DNA from: JALYOC01 sp036675345
GTDB taxonomy: Bacteria; Myxococcota; Myxococcia; Myxococcales; Myxococcaceae
DNA: 64,000 nt
Reading direction: 5' to 3'
NCBI GenBank assembly: GCA_036675345.1
Contig: JAKFFE010000009.1
Location: forward strand, 1 to 64,000
In this document: one piece after another, positions 7,105-15,576 of the stretch
Position numbering within the stretch: position 1 is the first letter of the stretch
How the letters are laid out: each line of letters begins with the position of its first letter
Notes under the pieces: generated by a model
Databases searched by the model: none
What the model saw: only the letters and a program-made list of their open reading frames with translations
Told to the model about the DNA's origin: nothing
Program-made: the position numbers and the translations under genes

Positions 7105-8636
7105 GCACCCAGCACACGGGGGTCGCCAAGCTTCCCAGCGGCATCGAGGGCCTGGACCACATCACCCACGGGGGGATCCCGGTGGGGAGGGCCACCCTGG
7201 TGGCGGGCACCGCCGGCAGCGCCAAGACAATCTTCGCGGTGCAGTTCCTGGCGGCGGGGATCCGGGACCACGGGGAGGCGGGGGTGTTCGTCACCTTCGA
7301 GGAGTCCCCCCAGGACATCCGCGCCAACGTGAAGAGCTTCGGCTGGGACATCGCCGCCTGGGAGGCGGCGGGGAAGTGGGTGTTCGTGGACGCCTCCCCC
7401 GAACCCAACCAGCCGGCGCTGGCCACCGGGCAGTACGACCTGGGGGCGCTGATCGCCCGCATCGAGAACGCGGTGAAGAGCTGCGGCGCCAGCCGGGTGG
7501 CGATGGACTCGCTGGGCGCGATCTTCACCCAACTGGGGGAGAGCACCCAGGTCCGCCACGAGCTGTTCCGCACCGCCAGCGCCCTGCGCAAGCTGGGGGT
7601 GACCGGGGTGATCACCGCCGAGCGGATGGAGGACTACGGCCCGATCGCCCGCCACGGGATCGAGGAGTTCGTGGCCGACAACGTGATCATCCTCCGCAAC
7701 GTGCTGGACGAGGAGAAGCGCCGGCGGACGATCGAGGTCCTCAAGTTCCGGGGCACCGAGCACAGCAAGGGCGAGTACCCGTTCACGATCACCGGGGACG
7801 GGATCGTGGTCATCCCCCTCTCGGCGATCGAGCTCAAGCAGCGGTCCTCGGACATCCGGGTCTCCTCCGGGATCCCGGCCCTGGATGAGATGTGCGGCGG
7901 GGGCTACTTCCGCGATTCAATCATCCTCATCTCCGGGGCCACCGGCACCGGCAAGACCCTGGCGGTGTCCCACTTCGTCAAGGGCGCCGCGGAGGCGGGG
8001 GAGAAGTGCCTGCTGTTCGCCTTCGAGGAGAGCCGCGAGCAGCTGATCCGCAACGCCACCGGCTGGGGCCTGGACTACGAGGGGATGGAGAAGGCCGGGC
8101 TGCTGAAGGTGGTCTGCGACTACCCGGAGGTGAAGGGGCTGGAGGACCACCTGCTGACGATCAAGCAGCAGGTCCAGCAGTTCAAACCCAACCGGATCGC
8201 GGTGGACAGCCTCTCCGCCCTGGAGCGGGTCTCCTCGCTCAAGAGCTTCCGGGAGTTCGTGATCGGGCTGACCTCCTACATCAAGCACCAGGAGATGACC
8301 GGGCTGTTCACCTCCACCACCCCCACCCTGATGGGCGGGACCTCGATCACCGAGGCCCACATCTCCACCATCACCGACACCATCATCCTGCTGCGCTACG
8401 TGGAGATCTACGGCGAGATGCGCCGCGGACTGACTGTGCTCAAGATGCGCGGCTCCAAGCACGTGAAGGAGATCCGTGAGTTCAACATCGACGAACAGGG
8501 GATGCACATCGGCAAGGCGTTCCGGAACGTGAGCGGAATCCTCGCCGGGTACACCACCCAGCTCTCCCACACCGAGGCCGAGCGGATCGGCAAGCTGTTC
8601 GAACCCGCGGGCGGAGTGAAGAAGCCCGGCGAATGA
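7101..8636 (+). CDS. kaiC: KaiC double-domain ATPase/autokinase
   Basis: 511 residues, close to the 519 of Synechococcus KaiC. Two RecA-like domains are present: CI Walker A GTAGSAKT at 36-43 and CII Walker A GATGTGKT at 279-286, each followed by paired catalytic glutamates (VTFEES; FAFEES). The phosphorylation site is conserved as HIST with S422/T423, equivalent to S431/T432 in Synechococcus, and T417 corresponds to T426. The C-terminal A-loop region (FRNVSGILAGYTTQLSHTEA) resembles the KaiA-binding tail. The CI P-loop has Ala instead of the usual Gly before Lys. It overlaps its downstream kinase by ATGA. Confidence 0.95.
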   Translation: MSTQHTGVAKLPSGIEGLDHITHGGIPVGRATLVAGTAGSAKTIFAVQFLAAGIRDHGEAGVFVTFEESPQDIRANVKSFGWDIAAWEAAGKWVFVDASPEPNQPALATGQYDLGALIARIENAVKSCGASRVAMDSLGAIFTQLGESTQVRHELFRTASALRKLGVTGVITAERMEDYGPIARHGIEEFVADNVIILRNVLDEEKRRRTIEVLKFRGTEHSKGEYPFTITGDGIVVIPLSAIELKQRSSDIRVSSGIPALDEMCGGGYFRDSIILISGATGTGKTLAVSHFVKGAAEAGEKCLLFAFEESREQLIRNATGWGLDYEGMEKAGLLKVVCDYPEVKGLEDHLLTIKQQVQQFKPNRIAVDSLSALERVSSLKSFREFVIGLTSYIKHQEMTGLFTSTTPTLMGGTSITEAHISTITDTIILLRYVEIYGEMRRGLTVLKMRGSKHVKEIREFNIDEQGMHIGKAFRNVSGILAGYTTQLSHTEAERIGKLFEPAGGVKKPGE

Positions 8637-10084
8637 TCGCGGATCTGCTGGCACGGCACCGCTCCCGCCTCCTGCGCCAAACGCCCCAGCCCGCTCTCCT
8701 CGACGAGGCGGAGCTGAAGGGGTTGCTGGACGCGCTCGCCCGGCGGTCGGACCTGCCCGCGGGCGCGCTGGATCCGGCCACCGCGCAGGGAACCGCGCTG
8801 GCCCGACGCCGGTCGCTGGCGGACGCGATCACCGGGGTGGACTGGCTGCAGGGCGCGCTGCTGGAGTCCGAGGAGCTGGGGGCCGTGGAGCGCACCGCCC
8901 TCCTGGAGGGCTTCCACCGGGTCCGCCTGGCCCTGGTGGCGGAGTCCGGACGCCGCCAGCGGCAGTTGGAGGAGGCGCTGCAGCGGGGGGAAGAGCGCTA
9001 CCTGACCGCCGCCCGCGCCGCCGGCTTCGCGATCTGGGACTGGGACCTGCGCGAGCAGCGGATCCACTGGAGCCACACCCTGGAGACCACCCTGGGCCAC
9101 CCGGTGGAGAACCTCTCCACCCTGGACCTGTGGCTGGAGCAGGTCCACCCCGCGGATCGGGACCGGGTGGGGACGGGGCTGATGCGGGCGCTGAAGGAGG
9201 GCGCCTTGCGCTGGTCGGACAGCTTCCAGTTCCTCCGCCGCGACGGCGCCTGGGCGGGGGTGCTGGGGAGGGCCTGGATCCTCCACGACCCAGCGGGCGA
9301 ACCCCTGCGGGTGCTGGGCGGGCTGGTGGACATCACCGAGCAGCGCCGGCTGGAGGGGGAGCTGACCGAGGCGGTGCGGTTGCGCGACGAGTTCCTGGCC
9401 ATCGCCTCCCACGAGCTGCGCACCCCGCTGACCGCGTTACAGATCCAGGTCCAGACGCTGGCCCACGGCCGGAAGTCCGGGCCGCAGGACGAGCGCCTCC
9501 AGGGTCGGCTGCTGCGCGCGGAGGTCAGCGTTGCCCGGATGGTGCAACTGGTGAATGACCTGCTGGACGTCTCGCGGATCACCGCGGGACAGCTGGCCCT
9601 GGACCTGGAGGAGGTGGAGCTCTGCCAGCTGGTCCAGGAGGTGGTGGAGCGGCTGGGGCCGGACATCCAGCGCTCCGGGTCGGAGCTGTCGGTGGTGTTG
9701 CCCGGCGAGGTGCGGGGCCACTGGGACCGGCGGCGGCTGGACCAGGTGGTGTGCAACCTGCTGACCAACGCGCTGAAGTACGGAGGAGGAAAGCCGGTGG
9801 AGTTGAAAGTGGAGCTCAGTGACACCGAGGCCCGGTTGCGGGTCACCGATCACGGGATCGGCGTGGCGCCCGAGGAGCAGGAGCGGATCTTCCGGCGCTT
9901 CGAGCGCGCGGTCTCCGACCGACACTTCGGCGGGTTCGGCCTCGGGCTGTGGATCGTCACCCAGGTGCTGGAGGCGATGGACGGGTCGATCCGGGTGGAG
10001 AGCCAGGTCGGCGAGGGCGCGATGTTCGAGGCCCGGCTTCCCCTCCGGCCGGCGCCGGCCCGCGCCGGGAGCCCCCCGCCATGA
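8633..10084 (+). CDS. PAS-domain sensor histidine kinase (Kai operon)
   Basis: 483 residues. An N-terminal helical region (1-115) precedes a PAS domain at about 118-240 (WDWDLREQRIHWSHTLETTL to GGLVDITEQRRLEGEL), a HisKA domain with H260 in ASHELRTPL, and a HATPase_c domain with N-box (NLLTNALKYGGG), G1 (DHGIGV) and G2 (GGFGLGLWIV). No transmembrane segment is evident, so it is probably cytoplasmic. Position after kaiC suggests a SasA-like output kinase, but it lacks the KaiB-like sensor domain of SasA. It overlaps the kaiC stop and the next gene's start, both as ATGA. Confidence 0.93.
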   Translation: MIADLLARHRSRLLRQTPQPALLDEAELKGLLDALARRSDLPAGALDPATAQGTALARRRSLADAITGVDWLQGALLESEELGAVERTALLEGFHRVRLALVAESGRRQRQLEEALQRGEERYLTAARAAGFAIWDWDLREQRIHWSHTLETTLGHPVENLSTLDLWLEQVHPADRDRVGTGLMRALKEGALRWSDSFQFLRRDGAWAGVLGRAWILHDPAGEPLRVLGGLVDITEQRRLEGELTEAVRLRDEFLAIASHELRTPLTALQIQVQTLAHGRKSGPQDERLQGRLLRAEVSVARMVQLVNDLLDVSRITAGQLALDLEEVELCQLVQEVVERLGPDIQRSGSELSVVLPGEVRGHWDRRRLDQVVCNLLTNALKYGGGKPVELKVELSDTEARLRVTDHGIGVAPEEQERIFRRFERAVSDRHFGGFGLGLWIVTQVLEAMDGSIRVESQVGEGAMFEARLPLRPAPARAGSPPP

Positions 10085-10443
10085 CCCGGGGATCGATCCT
10101 GGTGGTGGACGACGACGAGGACATCCGCTTCTCGCTCTGTGACGTGCTGGAGGACCTGGACTTCCGCAGCACCCCGGCCCGCAACGGACAGGAGGCGCTG
10201 GAGCTGCTGCGCGACCCGTCCCGCCCCCCGCCGTCGTTGATCCTGCTGGACCTGATGATGCCGGTGATGAACGGCTGGCAGTTCCTGGAGGCCCGCGCCC
10301 AGGACCTGCAGCTGGCCGCGATCCCGGTGGTGGTGATGACCGCCGCGGTGCAGACCCACCGGCCGCTGCCCGAGGTGGTGCGGACCTTCGCCAAGCCCTT
10401 CACCGTCCAGCAACTGGAGGAGCTGCTGGTGGCGATGCACTGA
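10081..10443 (+). CDS. Single-domain response regulator (Kai operon)
   Basis: 120 residues forming only a CheY-like receiver: acidic DDDED at 10-14, phosphoacceptor D57 in LLDLMMP, a Thr in VVVMTAA and the Lys in FAKPF. There is no DNA-binding or enzymatic output domain, unlike cyanobacterial RpaA, so signal must pass on by phosphotransfer or protein contact. It is the last gene of the five-gene operon and is translationally coupled to the kinase. The likely partners are that kinase and, by inference, the double receiver protein at the operon start. Confidence 0.93.
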   Translation: MTRGSILVVDDDEDIRFSLCDVLEDLDFRSTPARNGQEALELLRDPSRPPPSLILLDLMMPVMNGWQFLEARAQDLQLAAIPVVVMTAAVQTHRPLPEVVRTFAKPFTVQQLEELLVAMH

Positions 10444-10501
10444 TTCTGTGCGACGGCGGCGGCCTTTCCTCCCATACTGCGGCCGGGAGGATTTTCTGCG
10501 C

Positions 10502-11497
10502 GTGAACCCGTTCCGGATGCTGGTGCTGTGTGCCGCTCTCGCCTTGCCCACCCAGGGGGCGGCGCAGGACTCCAAACCGATCCGGCTGGCCTCCCCCGGC
10601 TTCACCGGGGTGAACGTGGACGAGAAGGTGGCCACCTTCTTCTCCGAGCACTTCGCCCAGAAGCTGTCCCTGCAGGGCATCTCGGTGATGTCCCCCAGCG
10701 AGGTGTCGGCGCTGGTGGGCCTGGAGCGGCAGAAGCAGCTGATGGGCTGCGGGGAGGACTCCTCCAGCTGTCTGGCCGAGCTGGCCAACGCCCTGGGCGC
10801 GGACGGGGTGATCACCGGCAGCATCGGCAAGTTCGGCAACACCTTCCAGGTGAACATCAAAGTGCTCTCGGCGGCCAACGCCAGCGCGCTGTCGATCATC
10901 TCCAAGAAGGCCTACGGCGAGGAGGAGCTGCTCACCCTCCTCGACGACGCGGCGGAGGTGGCCGCCGAGGACCTGCGGAAGAAGCTGGGCCGGACCGGGG
11001 AGGGGGTGGTCCGGCGGGAGCCGGAGACGGCGGAGGCACCCGCGGAGTCCAACACCGTGACTCCCGCCCCGCCCCCCACCCAGCGGCGAATGAACAACCT
11101 CACCTTCTGGGCCCTGGGCCCGATCTCCGGGGTGTACGCGCTGGAGTACGAGCGCGCGGTCTGGACCCACCTGAGCCTGTTCCTGCAGCCGGCGGTGATC
11201 GCCTACCTGGGCGAGGTGGGAGTGGAGCTGGGAGGCGGGGCCCGGCTGTATCTGGGAGGCCTGGCGCCGCAGGGGTTCTTCGTGGGCGCGGAGCTGAAGG
11301 GCGGCGTCAACAGCCTGTGGGGAGGAAGCTTCGCCGTCGCTGGCGGGCTGGGCTACACCTTCCGGATTGCCGACTTCATCACCCTCTCCGTGGGGGGCGG
11401 GGGCGGGACGTACCTGGCAGGCGGAAACCCGGTCGACAACAGCGCCGACCCCTGGCTGGACTTCCATCTGCGCGGGCACCTCGGGGTCGCCTTCTAG
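10502..11497 (+). CDS. Exported TolB-like/outer-membrane-type protein
   Basis: 331 residues from GTG 10502, chosen because GGGAGG lies ten bases upstream and the reading begins with a good signal peptide (MLVLCAALALPTQGAAQ). Residues 23-150 resemble the periplasmic TolB-N/CsgG-like module common in myxobacteria (LANALGADGVITGSIGKFGN). A Pro-rich linker at about 172-196 leads to a C-terminal region with alternating strands and a terminal Phe (HLRGHLGVAF), typical of beta-barrels. Role unknown; envelope assembly or a surface structure is plausible. It follows the Kai operon by 58 bases but has its own ribosome binding site. Confidence 0.72.
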   Translation: MNPFRMLVLCAALALPTQGAAQDSKPIRLASPGFTGVNVDEKVATFFSEHFAQKLSLQGISVMSPSEVSALVGLERQKQLMGCGEDSSSCLAELANALGADGVITGSIGKFGNTFQVNIKVLSAANASALSIISKKAYGEEELLTLLDDAAEVAAEDLRKKLGRTGEGVVRREPETAEAPAESNTVTPAPPPTQRRMNNLTFWALGPISGVYALEYERAVWTHLSLFLQPAVIAYLGEVGVELGGGARLYLGGLAPQGFFVGAELKGGVNSLWGGSFAVAGGLGYTFRIADFITLSVGGGGGTYLAGGNPVDNSADPWLDFHLRGHLGVAF

Positions 11498-11604
11498 GGC
11501 GCCAGCCCGGACCCCCGCCGAGGGGTCCCAATCCCCCGATTTCTCAGGCGAATCCGGTGCGACATCCCCGTTGACGCAGCGCCCTCGAATCGCTACGAGG
11601 ACGC

Positions 11605-14355
11605 ATGGCTGAAGACACCCCGAAGACCCCTCCCGCCGGCTCTGGAAGCGGTGGCAGTGGCGGCATCGGCGAGCTCCTCCCGGTCAGCATCGAAGACGAG
11701 ATGCGCAGCTCGTACCTGGCGTATTCGATGTCGGTCATCGTCGGCCGCGCGCTGCCGGACGTGCGCGACGGCCTCAAGCCGGTGCACCGCCGCATCCTCT
11801 ACGCGATGTTCGACGAAGGGCTGCTGCACAACCGCAAGTACAGCAAGTGCGCGGGCGTGGTCGGCGAGGTGCTCAAGAAGTACCACCCGCACGGCGACGC
11901 CTCGGTCTACGACGCGCTGGTCCGCCTGGCCCAGCCCTGGAACCTGCGCTACCTGCTGGTGGACGGGCAGGGGAACTTCGGCTCCATCGACGGCGACTCG
12001 GCCGCCGCCTACCGGTACACCGAGGCGCGGATGACCGCGCTGGCGGAGTCGCTGCTGGCGGACATCGAGAAGGACACGGTCGACTTCGGGCCGAACTTCG
12101 ACGACTCCACCACCGAGCCGCTGGTGATGCCCACCCGGTTCCCCAACCTCCTGGTGAACGGGTCCTCCGGGATCGCGGTGGGCATGGCCACCAACATCCC
12201 CCCGCACAACATGCGGGAGGTGATCGACGCCACCGTCCATCTGATCGACAACCCCCGGGCCACGGTGCTGGACCTGATGCGGTTCGTCCCCGGCCCGGAC
12301 TTCCCCACCGGCGGGTTCATCTCCGGGCGGGACGGGATCCGCAAGGCGTACGAGACCGGCCGCGGGCTGCTCTCGATGCGGGCCCGGACCGAGATCGAGG
12401 TCGCGCCCAAGACCGAGCGCGAGAGCATCATCGTCACCGAGATCCCCTACCAGGTGAACAAGGCCCGGCTGATCGAACGGATCGCCGAGCTGGTGCGGGA
12501 CAAGAAGCTGGAGGGGATCAGCGACATCCGCGACGAGTCCGACCGGCAGGGAATGCGGGTGGTGATCGACCTCAAGCGGGACGCGATCTCCGCGGTGGTG
12601 CTCAACAACCTGTTCACCCTCACCCCGATGCAGACCACCTTCGGGATGGTGCTGCTCTCCATCGACGGGGGGCAGCCCAAGACCCTCTCCCTGAAGGAGA
12701 TGCTGGAGCGGTTCATCTCCCACCGCCGGGAGGTGGTGACCCGCCGCAGCCGGTTCGAGCTGCGCAAGGCGGAGGCCCGGCTGCACATCGTGGAGGGCCT
12801 GCTGGTCGCGCAGGACATCATCGACCAGGTGATCACCATCATCCGGCGGTCCAACGATCCGGAGCAGGCCAAGTGGGGGCTGATGCACATCCTCTCCCCC
12901 TCGCTCTACGAGCACGAGCGCTTCGCCGAGCTGCCGCGGCTGGATCTGGCCAAGGCCAAGGAGCAGATGAACGCGCTGGTGGCGCGGGTGCAGGGCGAGG
13001 TGAAGGAGTTCACCACGCTGGCCTACAACTACGCCGCCGGTGGCTTCTCCGACGAGCAGGCCAAGAACATCCTCGACATGCGGCTGCAGCGCTTGACCGG
13101 GATGCAGCGCGAGGAGCTGTTCCGGGAGATGGTGGAGCTGATCCGGGAGATCGTCCGCCTGCGGGACATCCTCGGCAACGAGTCCACGCTGCTGAACGTG
13201 ATCAAGGTCGAGCTGGCGGAGATCCGCGAGCGCTTCGGCGACGATCGTCGGGCGGAGATCGTGGGCGACCAGGGGGAGATCACCTCCGAGGATCTGATCG
13301 CCGAGGAGGACATGGTGGTCACCCTGTCCCACGCCGGCTACGTCAAGCGCAGCCCGCTGACCGAGTACCGGGCCCAGAAGCGCGGCGGGCGGGGCAAGAC
13401 CGGAGCCACCACCAAGGAAGATGACTTCGTCACCGACCTGTTCGTGGCCTCCACCCACGCCTACCTGATGCCGATCACCACCGCCGGCAAGCTGTACTGG
13501 CTCAAGGTGCACGAGATCCCGGCGGCGGGCCGCAGCGCCCGGGGCAAGGCGATCGTCAACCTGGTGCAGCTGGGCCAGGACGAGAAGCTGGCCGCGGTGG
13601 TGGTGACCAAGGACTTCCCGGAGAACCGGTTCGTGTTCTTCGTCACCAAGAAGGGGGTGGTCAAGCGCACCGACCTCTCCGCCTTCTCCAACATCCGCGC
13701 CGCGGGGCTGATCGCGCTGGGGATCGAGGAGGGGGACAGCCTGGTGGCGGTGAAGATCACCGACGGCACCAAGGACGTGCTGCTCTCCACCGCCAACGGG
13801 ATGTGCATCCGCTTCCCGGAGACCGAGGTCCGCTCCATGGGCCGCGGCGCCTACGGGGTGAAGGGGATCACCCTGGAGGAGGGCGACGAGGTGGTGGGCG
13901 CGGATGTGATCGAGAAGGACACCACCCTGCTCACCGTGACCGAGAACGGCTACGGCAAGCGCACCGTGGAGTCCGAGTACCGGGTCCAGGGCCGCGGCGG
14001 CAAGGGGCTGATCGACATCAAGACCACCGACCGCAACGGGAAGGTGACCGGGATCGCCCAGGCCAAGGACCAGGACGAGGTGATGCTGGTCACCAACGGC
14101 GGAATGCTGATCCGGATGAAGGTCAACGAGATCTCGGTGATCGGCCGGAACACCCAGGGGGTGCGGTTGATCTCCCTGGAGAGCGCCGACGAGAAGGTCA
14201 CCGGGATCTCCAAGCTGCCGGAGGTCACCGGCGAGGCCACCGGAGACGAGCCGGGCGAGGAGAACCTGCTGGTCGCCGGTCCGGAGGTCTCGGAGCCGGA
14301 AGCCTCAGAGCCTGAGGTCTCGGAGCCGGAGCCGGAGGAGCCCTCCGAGTCGTAG
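11605..14355 (+). CDS. gyrA: DNA gyrase subunit A
   Basis: 916 residues. The DNA-breakage domain has catalytic Tyr138 in AYRYTEARM, and the C-terminal wrapping domain carries the gyrase-specific box QKRGGRG at 591-597, separating it from topoisomerase IV ParC. With GyrB it introduces negative supercoils. The quinolone-determining region reads HPHGDASVYD (94-103), with Ala at the position of E. coli Ser83. The N-terminus has a Gly/Ser-rich leader of about 20 residues, and the C-terminus ends in an acidic tail of SEPE-type repeats. gyrB is not in the window. Confidence 0.98.
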   Translation: MAEDTPKTPPAGSGSGGSGGIGELLPVSIEDEMRSSYLAYSMSVIVGRALPDVRDGLKPVHRRILYAMFDEGLLHNRKYSKCAGVVGEVLKKYHPHGDASVYDALVRLAQPWNLRYLLVDGQGNFGSIDGDSAAAYRYTEARMTALAESLLADIEKDTVDFGPNFDDSTTEPLVMPTRFPNLLVNGSSGIAVGMATNIPPHNMREVIDATVHLIDNPRATVLDLMRFVPGPDFPTGGFISGRDGIRKAYETGRGLLSMRARTEIEVAPKTERESIIVTEIPYQVNKARLIERIAELVRDKKLEGISDIRDESDRQGMRVVIDLKRDAISAVVLNNLFTLTPMQTTFGMVLLSIDGGQPKTLSLKEMLERFISHRREVVTRRSRFELRKAEARLHIVEGLLVAQDIIDQVITIIRRSNDPEQAKWGLMHILSPSLYEHERFAELPRLDLAKAKEQMNALVARVQGEVKEFTTLAYNYAAGGFSDEQAKNILDMRLQRLTGMQREELFREMVELIREIVRLRDILGNESTLLNVIKVELAEIRERFGDDRRAEIVGDQGEITSEDLIAEEDMVVTLSHAGYVKRSPLTEYRAQKRGGRGKTGATTKEDDFVTDLFVASTHAYLMPITTAGKLYWLKVHEIPAAGRSARGKAIVNLVQLGQDEKLAAVVVTKDFPENRFVFFVTKKGVVKRTDLSAFSNIRAAGLIALGIEEGDSLVAVKITDGTKDVLLSTANGMCIRFPETEVRSMGRGAYGVKGITLEEGDEVVGADVIEKDTTLLTVTENGYGKRTVESEYRVQGRGGKGLIDIKTTDRNGKVTGIAQAKDQDEVMLVTNGGMLIRMKVNEISVIGRNTQGVRLISLESADEKVTGISKLPEVTGEATGDEPGEENLLVAGPEVSEPEASEPEVSEPEPEEPSES

Positions 14356-14364
14356 TGCCTCATC

Positions 14365-14398
14365 CTGGGCGGCGGGGTTCAGCAAGCCCCGCGCCCAG
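14365..14398 (+). terminator. Possible gyrA terminator hairpin
   Basis: Nine bases after the gyrA stop, CTGGGCGGCGGGGTT can pair with AAGCCCCGCGCCCAG across a short loop, with one bulge. No T tract follows, which is common for terminator-like hairpins in GC-rich bacteria. Confidence 0.45.
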
Positions 14399-14442
14399 CG
14401 CAGTCTCGAGAATCCGCATCGCCGACCTCTTCGACGGCACCC

Positions 14443-14550
14443 TCAGGGATCGGGTGCCTCTCCGTCGCCCGAGGCGATGACCACCGTGTCGCCGTCCGGG
14501 TCCGCGATCCAGAGTTCACGGTGGGGTGCATTGGGATTGACCCAGCGCAC
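14443..14550 (-). pseudogene. Remnant of VOC/glyoxalase-like protein C-terminus
   Basis: From GTG 14550 a 35-residue reading contains HRELWIADPDGDTVVIASGD, the final strand motif of VOC (glyoxalase/bleomycin resistance) proteins. The rest of the domain is missing in any nearby frame. It starts directly after the stop of the neighbouring hypothetical gene. Most likely a leftover of a decayed gene, although a very small translated peptide cannot be excluded. Confidence 0.4.
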
Positions 14551-14856
14551 TCAGTCCAGGCTGTCCACCACGTCCTCGATCTGCACACAGCCGCGGAGCG
14601 GATCCACGGTGTAGACCACCCACCTGCCGTGGAGGTCGAACACGTTGGGCGCCAGCGGCCCGGGCGGCTGATCGCGATCCAGGAAGCGGGTGGCGCTGGC
14701 CAGCTGGGCGATCGCCGCTGCCCGCTGCCGGAGCTGCTCGAAGTGCTCACGGGAGATGGCGCCGGCGCGTCCCCACATCCGGGGACTCAGCTCCACCACG
14801 TACTGCTCATGTGAGACTTCCAGGCGACGCACGGCGGGGTTGTTTGCCAAGCGCAT
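14551..14856 (-). CDS. Hypothetical protein, 101 residues
   Basis: Unrecognised small soluble protein. The sequence has a balanced composition (VRRLEVSHEQYVVEL, then FDLHGRWVVYTVDPLRG and a final acidic IEDVVDSLD), unlike the Arg/Pro-rich shadow frames around it, which supports real coding. No motif, signal peptide or membrane segment is seen. It is convergent with gyrA and followed immediately by the VOC remnant. Confidence 0.5.
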   Translation of the reverse strand: MRLANNPAVRRLEVSHEQYVVELSPRMWGRAGAISREHFEQLRQRAAAIAQLASATRFLDRDQPPGPLAPNVFDLHGRWVVYTVDPLRGCVQIEDVVDSLD

Positions 14857-15096
14857 GCCAGTGGCCTGGGCGCCGCCAAGTCCGCGGAATACGTCCGGCG
14901 GAGGACGGAAATGCGGTACGTTTTTCAGCGCCGCCCCGTAAGAAGAACTGGCTCGCCTGCTGTGCGACCTTCCGGTCAGGGGGCATGCCTCTCCGGTGGG
15001 TGCGACCTGCCGCTTGGTGCGTCCCCCGCCGCGGGTTACCGCCCGGGAGCAGCACCTTCACATTGATCTCCACCACCTGCTTGCCGGGGAGATCGC

Positions 15097-15462
15097 ATGG
15101 AACGCACGCCGCTGGATGAAGGCTTCGCCGGACTGGATCGCGAGGATCCCACCTCCACCGAGATCCTGCAGGAGACTTACGTGGTGCAGCAGCCGATCGA
15201 CGTGGAGAGCCTGGATGTGGAGGCGCTGGAGGTGGACTACCGGACCTCGGGCGCCCTGCGCTGGCTGCTCCTGGCAGGGCTGGGCCTGGGCGGTGGGCTG
15301 CTCGCCTTCGCACTGCTCAACGGGCGCTCGGGACCTCGTCGACGACTGGCGCTGCGCAACCGTTTCGAATGGGCCACCTCTCCCTTGCGCTCCCGGGAGG
15401 GAGGCCTGCACGTGCTCTCGGCCCGCTCCCGCCCGGACATGGTGGTGGAGGATCGCTCCTAG
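15097..15462 (+). CDS. Hypothetical single-pass membrane protein
   Basis: 121 residues with an acidic N-terminal half (residues 1-48), one membrane segment at about 54-75 (WLLLAGLGLGGGLLAFALL) and a basic C-terminal part, suggesting the N-terminus faces outward. A GGGGAG site lies six bases upstream of ATG 15097. No family recognised. The 240 bases before it (14857-15096) contain nothing I can name. Confidence 0.6.
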   Translation: MERTPLDEGFAGLDREDPTSTEILQETYVVQQPIDVESLDVEALEVDYRTSGALRWLLLAGLGLGGGLLAFALLNGRSGPRRRLALRNRFEWATSPLRSREGGLHVLSARSRPDMVVEDRS

Positions 15463-15576
15463 CTAGAAGCGCTGGCCGAGCAACAACGCGAGCAGGAGTC
15501 CGGAAGAGATCATCGTCCGATGTTCGCCGAGCCGGTGGGCCCGGGCCAGGAACCGGTTCGCTCCGCTGACCTTGGA

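Noticed and set aside
7101..8636. RadA/Sms or archaeal-type single KaiC-like ATPase
   Set aside because: Two RecA domains, the HIST phosphosite and an adjacent kaiB identify true KaiC.
11593..13512. Long open frame opposite gyrA on the minus strand
   Set aside because: It is an antisense shadow of gyrA: His/Pro/Leu/Gly-rich, no domain, and the plus strand encodes an unmistakable gyrase.
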